Source: DATEOR01 sp046734455 (GTDB taxonomy: Bacteria > Actinomycetota > Thermoleophilia > Gaiellales > Gaiellaceae). Taken from it: a stretch of DNA of 25,892 nucleotides. The number at the start of each line of letters is the position of its first letter. Position 1 is the stretch's first letter. The stretch lies in the NCBI GenBank assembly GCA_046734455.1, contig JBKPRJ010000072.1:1-25892 (forward strand). The letters are read 5' to 3'. Below, one piece after another: positions 7,352 to 15,463 of the stretch. The notes under the pieces were generated by a model that was not told the DNA's origin, did not search any database, and saw only the letters and a program-made list of their open reading frames with translations. Both the position numbers and the translations under genes were made by a program.

Positions 7352-7690
7352 ATGGAGAGCTGGCGGCTCCCCGAGATCGAGACTCCCACCGGCACCCGCT
7401 CGCCGGTCGTCCTGAAGAGCGAGGACGAGGCGCGCGCGGTCCTGATCGGCCTCGACCCCGGCCAGGAGCTCGGAGACCACCAGGTGAAGGAGCACGCCTG
7501 GCTCTTCGTGGTCGACGGCGCCGTCCGGATCGCGAGCGGGGACGGCGAGATCGAGGCTCCAGCGGGCACGCTGGCCCACTTCGAGCCCGACGAGCGCCAC
7601 GCGGTCGCGAGCGACGGCGGCGCGAAGATCCTGCTGCTCCTCGCTCCCTGGCCCGGTCCCGGCCACTTCCGCGGCAGCGGTCAGCCCTAG
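7352..7690 (+). CDS. Small cupin-domain protein
   Basis: This 112-residue protein is a single cupin barrel. Cupin motif 1 lies around residues 41-58 (GDHQVKEHAWLFVVDGAV, with H43, E47 and H48 as possible metal ligands), and motif 2 around 70-85 (PAGTLAHFEPDERHAV, H83). Such stand-alone cupins bind a divalent metal and serve as small-molecule sensors, isomerases or dioxygenases; no substrate can be named. The ATG start follows a TACACT box by 8 nt. The gene is monocistronic, divergent from the metallo-hydrolase, and its stop lies 4 nt from the end of the convergent methyltransferase gene. Confidence 0.85.
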   Translation: MESWRLPEIETPTGTRSPVVLKSEDEARAVLIGLDPGQELGDHQVKEHAWLFVVDGAVRIASGDGEIEAPAGTLAHFEPDERHAVASDGGAKILLLLAPWPGPGHFRGSGQP

Positions 7691-7694
7691 CGCA

Positions 7695-8441
7695 CTAGCG
7701 CTCGTAGAGGAAGAGGCCGAAGCCGAGCGCCTCGCGACCGCCGAGGTCCCGGTAACGGGCACGCCCGTTGGCGATCCACTCGCGCAGCTCGACTACGCTC
7801 TCCTCGCCCTCGTGCTTCTCGGCGTAGCGCTCGCCGTTTCGGGCCCACGCGTTTTCGTAGGCGTCCCAGTCCTCGACGCTGCTCGTGACAGCCCGCTTCA
7901 GGGCGAGCCCCGCTTCGACCGCCGCCTCGATCGTCCCCTCGTAGTCCTTCAGCTCCTCGCGGGCAGCTCCGAGGGCGACGAGGTACTCCACGGACGGCTC
8001 CTCGCGCCAGTAGCCCTCCCCGAAGAGAAGCTTCCCGCCCGGGGCGACGTACCCGGACAGGACGGCGAGCGTCCCTCCCACTCCCCCGCGGAACGAGATG
8101 CCTCCGGTGCTGACGACGAGGTCGTAGGAGCCCGGCTCGGGCGCGTACTCGCGGACGTCCTCTTCGAGCAGCGTGACCCTCGACTCGGGAACGCGCTCCT
8201 TCGCCTGCCGGCGCGCCTCGGCGAGGATCGCCGGTGAGTTGTCGAGCCCCGTGGCGCGGACATCGGGATAGCGCTCGACGATCCTGAGCAGGATCTCCGC
8301 CTTCCCGCAGCCGAGGTCGAGCACGTACGCGCCGGGCTCGAGGTCGAGCGCCTCGATCATCTCGTCGACGTCTTCCTCGGCGAGCGGGTTCATGAACGGG
8401 AGGCCCTCGTGGGCGATCGCGGTGAAGTCGTCTCGGTCCAA
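7695..8441 (-). CDS. Class I SAM-dependent methyltransferase
   Basis: The protein has 248 residues. S-adenosylmethionine motif I is YVLDLGCGKAEILLRIVER (about 39-57), followed by an acidic residue at the end of strand 2 (TGLDNS), a DVREYAPEPGSYDLVVSTGGISF motif II region and the post-motif PGGKLLFGEGYW. The N-terminal FTAIAHEGLPFMNPL is typical of small-molecule methyltransferases related to UbiE-type proteins. The substrate is unknown. The TTG at 8441 was chosen because the conserved N-terminus begins there; it abuts the stop of the preceding membrane gene with no gap. An ATG at 8393 would cut off conserved sequence. It is the last gene of the hut-containing run, but a functional link to histidine breakdown is not evident. 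Confidence 0.85.
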   Translation of the reverse strand: MDRDDFTAIAHEGLPFMNPLAEEDVDEMIEALDLEPGAYVLDLGCGKAEILLRIVERYPDVRATGLDNSPAILAEARRQAKERVPESRVTLLEEDVREYAPEPGSYDLVVSTGGISFRGGVGGTLAVLSGYVAPGGKLLFGEGYWREEPSVEYLVALGAAREELKDYEGTIEAAVEAGLALKRAVTSSVEDWDAYENAWARNGERYAEKHEGEESVVELREWIANGRARYRDLGGREALGFGLFLYER

Positions 8442-8834
8442 CTAGCCGGAGCCCGCGCCGCCCTGCTGCCGCCGTGTGTAGACCCGGTACATGATCGAGT
8501 CGACCAGGTAGCTGAACGGGATGAAGAACGCGATCAGCGTGACGCCCGTGAAGATCTTCGAGGCGGTCGTCGAGTCACCCCCCGTCCAGAACACGACGAC
8601 GAGAATCAGCGGGGCGAAGATCGCAGTCCGCTTGAGAAGCCGACTCATAGAGGGCTTCGGAACTTCCCGTCCACCGCGCTGAGCCGCAGGACGCTTCGAG
8701 CTCTTGGCCGCGGCATTCGTCGGCGCGACGGGCTTCTCGACCGGGATCTCCTCCCCGTCCTCCGTCTCGATGACGTACTCGTACTCGTGGCGCTGGAGCT
8801 TCTCGCGGCGGCGGCGCTGCTTGCGGCTCGGCAT
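8442..8834 (-). CDS. Small two-span membrane protein with basic N-terminus
   Basis: The protein has 130 residues. The first 16 are strongly basic (MPSRKQRRRREKLQRH), followed by an acidic patch (EYEYVIETEDGEE) and an Ala/Lys/Pro-rich linker. Two transmembrane segments lie at about 69-84 and 95-115, with a short loop between, and the tail is Gly/Gln-rich. No known family is recognised. The ATG at 8834 is preceded by CATAAT with a 6-nt spacer, and the hutI stop codon TAA lies inside that hexamer, so the gene may have its own leaderless promoter as well as readthrough from hutI. Longer frames further upstream overlap hutI and are rejected. Confidence 0.7.
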   Translation of the reverse strand: MPSRKQRRRREKLQRHEYEYVIETEDGEEIPVEKPVAPTNAAAKSSKRPAAQRGGREVPKPSMSRLLKRTAIFAPLILVVVFWTGGDSTTASKIFTGVTLIAFFIPFSYLVDSIMYRVYTRRQQGGAGSG

Positions 8835-8840
8835 GGATCG

Positions 8841-8846
8841 ATTATG
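8841..8846 (-). promoter_or_regulatory. -10 element CATAAT for the small membrane protein
   Basis: CATAAT on the minus strand lies 6 nt before the ATG at 8834 and contains the TAA stop of hutI. Confidence 0.4.
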
Positions 8847-10056
8847 CCGCGCGCACTCCGCCCTGGATGACCTGGGCGACGTGGTTGCCGCCGAGGTGGT
8901 AGGCGAGGTAGCGCCAGTCGGAGGAGTCCAAGAGCACGATGTCGGCCTGGTAGCCGGGCGCGAGCCGGCCGACGCGGTCGGCGCGTCCGAGAACATGTGC
9001 GGCGTTCACTGTGCAGGCGGCGAGAGCCTCAGCCGGGCTCATCTGCATCTGCGTGCAGGCGAGCGCACACACGAGCGGGAGGCTCTCGCAGAACGCGCTG
9101 CCCGGGTTGAAGTCGGTTGCGAGCGCGACGATCGCTCCTTCGTCGATCAGCGCCCGCGCAGGCGGCATCGGGCGCGCGAGGAACAGCGCGGCGACCGGGA
9201 GCAGCACGGCCGCGACGTCGCTCATCGCGAGCTGATGCACTCCGTCTGCGCCCGTCGCCTCGAGGTGGTCGACGCTCACGGCTCCGAGCTCGACGGCGAG
9301 CGGCACGCCCCCCGCTTCGGTGAACTGGTCCGCGTGGAGGCGAAGGCGCAGGCCGGCGTCGCGGCATGCCTCGAGGTAGCGCCTCGCCTGGTCAGCGTCG
9401 AAGGCCCCGCGCTCGAGGAAGACATCGGCCGCCTCGGCGATCGCAGCCGCCTCCGGCAGGACCTCGGCGAGCGCGAAGTCGAGGTAGGCGTCGGCGTCCG
9501 GGGACTCCGGCGGAACGGCATGCGCGCCGAGCCACGTCGGAACGCCGCCCGCCTCGCGAACCACACGCAGCATCGCAAGCTCGATGTCGTGGTCGAGGCC
9601 GTAGCCGGATTTCGCCTCGAAGGTCGTCGTCCCAGAGGCAAGCATCCAGCTGCGGTGCAGCGCGAGAGCATCGCGCAGGCCGTCTTCACCTGCGGCGCGC
9701 GTGGCCTCGAGCGTCGAGAGAATCCCCCCTCCGCCGGCGTGAAGCTCCTCGTAGGACGCGCCGCCGGATCGGAGCTCGAACTCCTGCGCTCGGGATCCCG
9801 CGAAGACCGCGTGCGTGTGGCAGTCGACGAGCCCGGGGATCGCGGCGCCGCCGCGTCCGTCCAGCTCCTCCACATCGCCGTCGAGAGGCTCCAGATCGCG
9901 CATCCGGCCCACCGCCGAGATCCGCCCCTCCTCGCAGAGGACGAACGCATCCTCGACGACGTCCACGGACCGCATTGCATCGCGCCCGCGGAGCGGCGCG
10001 CCGGTTCCTGCCGGCGAGACGGCCTGCGCGAGGTCGCGGATCAGGAGCGTCGCCAC
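8842..10056 (-). CDS. hutI: Imidazolonepropionase
   Basis: The protein has 404 residues, normal for HutI. It is a cytosolic amidohydrolase-fold enzyme that hydrolyses 4-imidazolone-5-propanoate to N-formimidoyl-L-glutamate, step 3 of histidine degradation. The metal-binding HxH is in GLVDCHTHAVFAGSRAQEFE (75-94; H80, H82). Substrate-binding segments GGGGILSTLEATR (108-120), GYGLDHDIELAMLR, LRLHADQFTEAGG and SVDHLEATG, and the late aspartate in ATDFNPGSAF, are all present. The GTG start at 10056 lies 7 nt after the hutU stop, so it is the third gene of a hutH-hutU-hutI operon. Confidence 0.96.
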   Translation of the reverse strand: MATLLIRDLAQAVSPAGTGAPLRGRDAMRSVDVVEDAFVLCEEGRISAVGRMRDLEPLDGDVEELDGRGGAAIPGLVDCHTHAVFAGSRAQEFELRSGGASYEELHAGGGGILSTLEATRAAGEDGLRDALALHRSWMLASGTTTFEAKSGYGLDHDIELAMLRVVREAGGVPTWLGAHAVPPESPDADAYLDFALAEVLPEAAAIAEAADVFLERGAFDADQARRYLEACRDAGLRLRLHADQFTEAGGVPLAVELGAVSVDHLEATGADGVHQLAMSDVAAVLLPVAALFLARPMPPARALIDEGAIVALATDFNPGSAFCESLPLVCALACTQMQMSPAEALAACTVNAAHVLGRADRVGRLAPGYQADIVLLDSSDWRYLAYHLGGNHVAQVIQGGVRAA

Positions 10057-10063
10057 GCGACGA

Positions 10064-11758
10064 CTAGGCGCCGGGCACTTCGAGGCCGTGCTCGCGCGCG
10101 GCGTCCTTCGCCTCGTCGTAGCCCGCGTCGAGGTGGCGAAGCACGCCGGTGCCCGGGTCCGTGGTGAGCACCCGCTCGAGCCGCTCGGCAGCCTCGTCCG
10201 TGCCGTCGGCGACCACGACCATGCCAGCGTGGATCGCGTTGCCGATCCCCACGCCCCCGCCGTGATGGACGCTGACCCAGGTCGCGCCGGCAGCGGTGTT
10301 CACGAGCGCGTTGAGGATCGGCCAGTCCGCGATGGCGTCGGAGCCGTCGGCCATTGCCTCGGTCTCCCGGTAGGGAGAGGCGACCGACCCCGAGTCGAGG
10401 TGGTCGCGTCCGATGACGACCGGAGCCGAGACCTGGCCGGAGCGAACGAGGTCGTTGATCGCGAGGCCGGCCCTGGCGCGGTCGCCGTAGCCGAGCCAGC
10501 AGATCCTCGCTGGCAGGCCCTGGAACGCCACGCGCTCGGGCGCGAGGTCAAGCCATCGCTGGAGGAGCCGGTCGTCCGGGAAGAGACCCCGCAGCGCCCC
10601 GTCGATCGCTGCGATGTCCTCCGGATCGCCCGACAGCACCGCCCAGCGGAAGGGCCCGATGCCGCGGCAGAAGAGCGGCCGAATATAGGCCGGGACAAAG
10701 CCCGGATATGAGAACGCCTCCTTTACGCCGGCCTGTTCTGCCTCCCCTCTGAGGTTGTTGCCATAGTCGAAAACATAGCTCCCGGCCCGGACGTAGGAGA
10801 GCATGCCTTCGACGTGGCGCGCGATGGACTCCGACGCGCGGCGGAGGTACTCGTCGGGGTCGGCGGCACGAAGCCGGTCGGCCTCCTCCACCGAGAATCC
10901 AGCGGGGACGTAGCCGTTCAGCGGGTCGTGGGCGGCCGTCTGGTCAGTCACGAAGTCGAAGTGCTCTCCGCGAGCCGCAAGCTCCGGGACGATCTCGGCG
11001 GCGTTCCCGAGCAATCCGACGGACAGCGCGCGGCCCTCATCGGCAGCGGCGCGCACCCGCGCGAGCGCGTCGTCGAGGGACTCCGCCTTTTCGTCGAGGT
11101 AGCGCGTCTCGATCCGGCGCTCGATCCGCGCCGGGTCGACCTCGATGCAGAGAATCGCCGCTCCGGTCATCGTCGCGGCGAGCGGCTGGGCGCCGCCCAT
11201 GCCTCCGAGGCCGGCCGTGAGGATCGTCTTTCCGCTCAAATTCGGGGAGCCGAAGTGCTTCTCGCCTGCCGCGGCGAAGGTCTGGTACGTGCCCTGGAGG
11301 ATCCCCTGGGTGCCGATGTAGATCCAGCTCCCGGCAGTCATCTGGCCGAACATCGTCAGCCCGAGCGCCTCGAGACGCCTGAACTCGTCCCATGTCGCCC
11401 AGCGCGGGACGAGCAGCGAGTTCGCGATCAGGACGCGCGGCGCGCCCGGATGCGTGCGGAAGACGCCGACGGGCTTCCCGCTCTGAACGAGGAGTGTCTC
11501 GTCCTCCCCGAGCGCGAGCAGAGAGCGCACGAGCGCCTTCAGTGCATCGTGGTTTCGCGCCGCCTTGCCCGAGCCTCCGTAGACGATGAGCTCCTCAGGC
11601 TTCTCTGCCACCTCGCGGTCGAGGTTGTTGAGGAGCATCCGGAGCGGCGCTTCGGTCTGCCAGGAACGCGCGTTCAGCGTCTGCCCCCGCGGCGCGCGGA
11701 TCGTGCCGAGATCGCCGCAAAGCTCCTCGACGACCGCGTCGACTTCGCGGACGCTCAC
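10064..11758 (-). CDS. hutU: Urocanate hydratase
   Basis: The protein has 564 residues, the normal length. It is an NAD-dependent cytosolic enzyme converting urocanate to imidazolonepropionate (step 2). Early substrate-site sequence QTEAPLRMLLNNLD and YGGSGKAARN (60-69), the NAD-binding TAGLGGMGGAQP (181-192) and the signature SYVFDYGNNLRGEA are present. C420 in LPARICWLG matches the essential cysteine (Cys410 of the Pseudomonas putida enzyme, from memory). The C-terminal IGRDHLDSGSVASPYRETE and VSVHHGGGVGIG are strongly conserved. The GTG start overlaps the hutH stop by 4 nt (GTGA), so the two are translationally coupled. Confidence 0.97.
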   Translation of the reverse strand: MSVREVDAVVEELCGDLGTIRAPRGQTLNARSWQTEAPLRMLLNNLDREVAEKPEELIVYGGSGKAARNHDALKALVRSLLALGEDETLLVQSGKPVGVFRTHPGAPRVLIANSLLVPRWATWDEFRRLEALGLTMFGQMTAGSWIYIGTQGILQGTYQTFAAAGEKHFGSPNLSGKTILTAGLGGMGGAQPLAATMTGAAILCIEVDPARIERRIETRYLDEKAESLDDALARVRAAADEGRALSVGLLGNAAEIVPELAARGEHFDFVTDQTAAHDPLNGYVPAGFSVEEADRLRAADPDEYLRRASESIARHVEGMLSYVRAGSYVFDYGNNLRGEAEQAGVKEAFSYPGFVPAYIRPLFCRGIGPFRWAVLSGDPEDIAAIDGALRGLFPDDRLLQRWLDLAPERVAFQGLPARICWLGYGDRARAGLAINDLVRSGQVSAPVVIGRDHLDSGSVASPYRETEAMADGSDAIADWPILNALVNTAAGATWVSVHHGGGVGIGNAIHAGMVVVADGTDEAAERLERVLTTDPGTGVLRHLDAGYDEAKDAAREHGLEVPGA

Positions 11759-13302
11759 GCGAGCTCACCCACTTTGGCCTCCACCGCCGCCACGAGCTCG
11801 CCCGAGCGGATCGCGGAAGCGACCACCTCGATGTCCGGCGCGAGGATTCTGTCCTCTATGACCGTCGGCGAGAGCGAGCGGACGAAGTCATGTGCTGCCC
11901 GCGCGCCGGCGCCTGGCTCGAGGGGTGCGAGGAACTCGACTCCCTGCGCCGCGGCGAGAAGCTCGATCGCGAGCGCGCGCTCGACGTTCCCGAGCACGGC
12001 CCAGCACTTCAGCCCGGCCGCGTTCCCCATCGAGACGTGATCCTCCTGGCCGGCGCTCGTCGGAATCGAGTCGACGGAGGCAGGATGGCAGAGCACCTTG
12101 TTCTCGCTGACGAGCGCGGCAGCCACGTACTGCGGAATCATGAACCCTGAGTTGAGCCCGCCGTCGTGCGTGAGGAAGGCGGGCAATCCGTCCGAAAGGG
12201 ACGGGTTGACGAGCCGCTCCACACGGCGCTCCGAGATCGAGGCGAGCTCGGCGACGGCGAGCGCCATCGAGTCGAGCGCGAGCGCCACGGGCTGGCCGTG
12301 AAAGTTGCCGTTCGAGACGAGCTCGCCCTTGTCGACGAGAACGAGGGGGTTGTCCGTTGCCGCGTTGACCTCGACGGCGACCGTCTGGTCGACGTACGCG
12401 AGGAGATCGCGGCTGGCGCCGTGCACCTGCGGCGCACAGCGGAGCGAATAGGCGTCCTGCACCTTGTCGCACCAGCGGTGGGCCTCGATGATCGCCGACC
12501 CATCGAGGAGACGGGTGACGTTCGCAGCTGCGGCGGCCTGGCCCGCGAGCGGGCGAAGCGCCTGGATCTCCGGCATGAAGCTGACGCGTGAGCCCTGCAG
12601 GGCCTCGACCGACAACGCGCAGGCGATGTCGGCGGTCTTCGTGATCCGCCGGGCGCGCACGAGGCCGAGCGCGCCGACGGCGCCCATGAACTGCGTCCCG
12701 TTCACGAGCGAAAGCCCTTCCTTCGCTTGCAGCCGCACCGGCTCGAGACCGGCTCGGGCAAGCGCATCCCTCCCCGGGAGGAGCTCACCTTCATAGCTCG
12801 CCGACCCCTCGCCGACAAGCGGGAGCGCGAGGTGGGCGAGCGGGGCGAGATCGCCGGATGCACCCACGGAGCCGCGGCTCGGCACGAGGGGAAGGACGCC
12901 CTTGTTCAGGCATTCGAGGAGGAGCTCGACGGTCTCGACGCGCGCGCCGGAGAAGCCCTTGGCGAGCGCGTTCGCGCGGAGCACCATCGCCGCGCGCACG
13001 ACTTCGTCCGGATAGGGCTCCCCCACCCCGCACGCGTGGCTTCGGAGGAGGCGGAGCTGAAGCTCCTCCGAGAGCTCGGGCGGAATCGCCTTGGAGACGA
13101 AGCGGCCGAAGCCCGTGTTGATGCCGTACGTGTGCTCGCCGGACGATTCCGAGGCGGCGCGGTCGACGAGCTCGCGCGCCGCGGCCATCCGCGATCGTCC
13201 GTCGTCCGAGAGCGCCGCGGGAATTCTCTCGACCGCCACCGACCAGACGTCGTCGATCGTGAGATCGTCCCCGTTCAAGAGCACTCCGGTGGCGACGGCC
13301 AT
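11755..13302 (-). CDS. hutH: Histidine ammonia-lyase
   Basis: The 515-residue enzyme deaminates L-histidine to urocanate and ammonia, step 1 of the pathway. The Ala-Ser-Gly triad that cyclises to the MIO cofactor is A148-S149-G150 in RGSVGASGDLAPLAHLAL. The catalytic tyrosine lies in YGINTGFG (59-66). The later signatures AATDNPLV, GNFHGQPVALALD and TSAGQEDHVSMG are intact. The ATG at 13302 is preferred over a TTG at 13311, because the TTG falls inside the TAGACT box that sits 8 nt before the ATG. Heading a hutHUI operon, it is likely the controlled gene, but no hut repressor gene or clear operator is seen here. Confidence 0.97.
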   Translation of the reverse strand: MAVATGVLLNGDDLTIDDVWSVAVERIPAALSDDGRSRMAAARELVDRAASESSGEHTYGINTGFGRFVSKAIPPELSEELQLRLLRSHACGVGEPYPDEVVRAAMVLRANALAKGFSGARVETVELLLECLNKGVLPLVPSRGSVGASGDLAPLAHLALPLVGEGSASYEGELLPGRDALARAGLEPVRLQAKEGLSLVNGTQFMGAVGALGLVRARRITKTADIACALSVEALQGSRVSFMPEIQALRPLAGQAAAAANVTRLLDGSAIIEAHRWCDKVQDAYSLRCAPQVHGASRDLLAYVDQTVAVEVNAATDNPLVLVDKGELVSNGNFHGQPVALALDSMALAVAELASISERRVERLVNPSLSDGLPAFLTHDGGLNSGFMIPQYVAAALVSENKVLCHPASVDSIPTSAGQEDHVSMGNAAGLKCWAVLGNVERALAIELLAAAQGVEFLAPLEPGAGARAAHDFVRSLSPTVIEDRILAPDIEVVASAIRSGELVAAVEAKVGELA

Positions 13303-13310
13303 TGCGAGCA

Positions 13311-13316
13311 AGTCTA
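13311..13316 (-). promoter_or_regulatory. -10 element TAGACT for the hut operon
   Basis: TAGACT on the minus strand lies 8 nt before the hutH ATG (13302), implying a leaderless hutHUI mRNA. Confidence 0.5.
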
Positions 13317-13322
13317 GAACGC

Positions 13323-13341
13323 GCCGGATCGAGAATCCGGC
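13323..13341 (+). promoter_or_regulatory. Leader hairpin before the M55 aminopeptidase gene
   Basis: GCCGGAT-CGAGA-ATCCGGC is a perfect 7-bp stem with a 5-nt loop, ending about 10 nt before the Shine-Dalgarno GAAGGGAG (13347-13354) of the gene at 13359. It could be a regulator site shared with hutH or an RNA hairpin. Confidence 0.35.
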
Positions 13342-13358
13342 CCGACGAAGGGAGACCG

Positions 13359-14174
13359 ATGCGAGTTCACGTCATCAGCGACATAGAAGGGGTCTCGGGC
13401 GTCGTCAAGTCCGCACAGGGCGACGGAGGCGAATCACTCTTCGAGGAGGCGCGGCGTCTCTACACCGAGGAGATCAACGCCGCCGTTCGCGGCGCCTTCG
13501 CCGCCGGGGCGACCGAGGTCGTCGTGATGGACTGCCACGGCGCCGGCAAGGGCTGGGACTTCAATTCCCTCCTCCCCGAGGCACTCGACCCCCGCTGCGA
13601 ATGGGTCGTCCAGAACGAGTGGACGGAATACACCGGCTTCCTCGAGGAGGGCTGCGACGCGGCGCTCTTCATCGGGATGCACGCGAGGGCAGGCGTCGCC
13701 GACGGCGTCCTCAACCACACGATCTCGGGCTCCGACATCTACGAGCTGCGGTTCAACGGCACGCCGGTCGGTGAGACGGGGATCAACGCCGCGCTGTGCG
13801 GCACGTTCGGCTGCCCGGTCCTGCTCGTCAGCGGAGACGACGCGGTCTGCCGCGAGAGCAGCGAGCTCCTCGGCGAGGGACTCACGACCGTAGCCGTCAA
13901 ACAGGGGCTCGGGCGCCAAAGCGCACGCAACATCGCGCCCCAGCGGGCGCGGCAGATGATCGAAGACGGCGCCAAGCGGGCACTTGCAGACGTGAGTGCG
14001 GTGGCGCCCTACGACCCCGGACATCCCTGCGAGATCGAGGTCGACCTGATGGGGTCGCACCTCGTCGAGCCTTACCGCTCCCGGCACGGCATCGAGATTC
14101 TCGACGGGCGCCGCCTCGTCTCGAGGGCAGACGACTGGTGGAGCGCCTGGAGACAGTTCTGGCCGATGCCGTAA
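13359..14174 (+). CDS. M55-family D-aminopeptidase (DppA-like)
   Basis: The protein has 271 residues. It belongs to the zinc aminopeptidase family typified by Bacillus DppA, which releases N-terminal D-amino acids, such as D-Ala from D-Ala-D-Ala. All family metal and catalytic positions appear conserved: D8 and E10 (SDIEGVSGV), H60 (MDCHGAGKGWDFN), H108 (IGMHARAG), H120 (LNHTISG) and E139 (GETGINAALCG). The enzyme is cytosolic. The ATG at 13359 was chosen because D8/E10 match family numbering and GAAGGGAG lies 4 nt upstream; a longer frame from 13302 runs into the hutH promoter. The coupled downstream gene is an MFS transporter, so the pair may handle a peptide or D-amino acid compound (inference). 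Confidence 0.92.
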   Translation: MRVHVISDIEGVSGVVKSAQGDGGESLFEEARRLYTEEINAAVRGAFAAGATEVVVMDCHGAGKGWDFNSLLPEALDPRCEWVVQNEWTEYTGFLEEGCDAALFIGMHARAGVADGVLNHTISGSDIYELRFNGTPVGETGINAALCGTFGCPVLLVSGDDAVCRESSELLGEGLTTVAVKQGLGRQSARNIAPQRARQMIEDGAKRALADVSAVAPYDPGHPCEIEVDLMGSHLVEPYRSRHGIEILDGRRLVSRADDWWSAWRQFWPMP

Positions 14175-15463
14175 CCGCGGAACCGGAGGAAGCCCTCCCG
14201 CACGCCGATCGCCGGCCGCCGAAGGGCGCCCTCCACCTCCTACGTCTCCGGGACTTCCGGCTGACGTACGCCGCGATCACCACCAGCGAGCTCGGCTACG
14301 CCTTCCAGTACATCGCGCTGATGTGGTTCGCACTCGAGGTCGCCGGACCCGCCGGCGTCCTCGTTGTTCGCCTTGCCGACAGCATTCCCGCGCTTCTGTT
14401 CGGACTTCACGGCGGCCTGCTCGCCGACCGGCTCGAGCGGCGGCGGACGATGATCACGATGGATCTCGTTCGCGGCGCAGTCCTCGTCCCGGTCGCGGTC
14501 GCGGGCCTCGCGGGCCACCTCCCGCTCTGGGCGCTCGTGCTGGCGGCCTTCCTGCTCACGGCCGCCACGAGCTACTTCGACCCCGCGTACGGCGCCCTCC
14601 TCCCCGCCCTCGTCGGTCGCGCTCACGTTCAGGAGGCGAACGCGCTGGTTCGCGCGAGCGCCGATGCCATCAGCGTCGGCGGGTGGGCGCTCGCGGCAGC
14701 CCTCCTCATCTTCACGCCGTTGAGCGTCCTCTTCGCCATCAACGCCGCGACCTTCTTCGTCTCCGCTGCGCTGATCGCGCGGATCCATCCACGTCCTGCG
14801 ACGGCAGCCGCTCACGGCACCGCCTGGTCCCAGGTGAAGGAAGGGCTGAACGCCCTCGCGCTGCTTCCCGTGCTCGCGGTCGCGGTGGCGGCGCTTGGCC
14901 TGGCGATCACGATCGAGTCCGGCACGTGGATGGTCGGCGTCCCGGAGCTCGTCCGCAGCGAGCTCGGACACGGCGCCGGAAGCTTCTCGCTCGTCATGGT
15001 CGGCTATGCCGTCGGCTCGATCGCCGGTGGCGTGTACCTCGCGCGCCGCCCCGTCCGACGCAAGGCGTACGCCAGCCTCCTCGCCTGGACGCTCTACCTG
15101 CCCGCCTACCTCCTCATGGGCCTCGCGGGAACCGTGGGCGTCGCGATCGTCGGCGCCCTTTGCGCGGGAGTCGGACAGGGGTCGTCGATCGTCCTGCTGA
15201 ACTCCGCTGCCCAGGAGCAGGTGCCGGACCGGGTTCTGGGTCGTGTCATGGGGCTCATCGGCCTCGTCCACCGCGGTGCCCACGCGACCGGATTGATCTT
15301 CGTCTCGCCGCTCTTCGCCTTCTTCTCGCCGCGGCCGATCTTCGTGGCGGCGGCCCTCGCCGCACCCATCGTCGGGATCGGGGGAGCCGCAGTCGCGCTC
15401 GCGCTCAGTCGTCGAGCAGGCGCAGCTCGAGGACGTGGCGCGAGTCGAAGCCTTCAATCCTGA
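14138..15463 (+). CDS. MFS transporter (enterobactin exporter/DHA3-like)
   Basis: The protein has 441 residues and roughly 10-12 hydrophobic spans, starting at LRLRDFRLTYAAITTSELGY. Cytoplasmic loop 2-3 carries GGLLADRLERRRTMITMDLVRG, the MFS motif A variant typical of the EntS/DHA3 group. The second half includes MVGYAVGSIAGGVYLARRPVRRKAY and RVLGRVMGLIGLVHRGAHATG. The substrate is unknown; the family exports siderophores, macrolides and other small molecules. The GTG at 14138 is the only standard start before the first span. It overlaps the aminopeptidase gene by 37 nt and has GAGGG 10 nt upstream, so translation is probably coupled. The last 59 nt overlap the convergent formimidoyltransferase gene, encoding an Arg/Gly/Ser-rich tail. 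Confidence 0.88.
   Translation: MERLETVLADAVTAEPEEALPHADRRPPKGALHLLRLRDFRLTYAAITTSELGYAFQYIALMWFALEVAGPAGVLVVRLADSIPALLFGLHGGLLADRLERRRTMITMDLVRGAVLVPVAVAGLAGHLPLWALVLAAFLLTAATSYFDPAYGALLPALVGRAHVQEANALVRASADAISVGGWALAAALLIFTPLSVLFAINAATFFVSAALIARIHPRPATAAAHGTAWSQVKEGLNALALLPVLAVAVAALGLAITIESGTWMVGVPELVRSELGHGAGSFSLVMVGYAVGSIAGGVYLARRPVRRKAYASLLAWTLYLPAYLLMGLAGTVGVAIVGALCAGVGQGSSIVLLNSAAQEQVPDRVLGRVMGLIGLVHRGAHATGLIFVSPLFAFFSPRPIFVAAALAAPIVGIGGAAVALALSRRAGAARGRGASRSLQS

Noticed and set aside
13309..13311. TTG at 13311 as the hutH start
   Set aside because: It lies within the TAGACT box; the ATG at 13302 gives the normal N-terminus.
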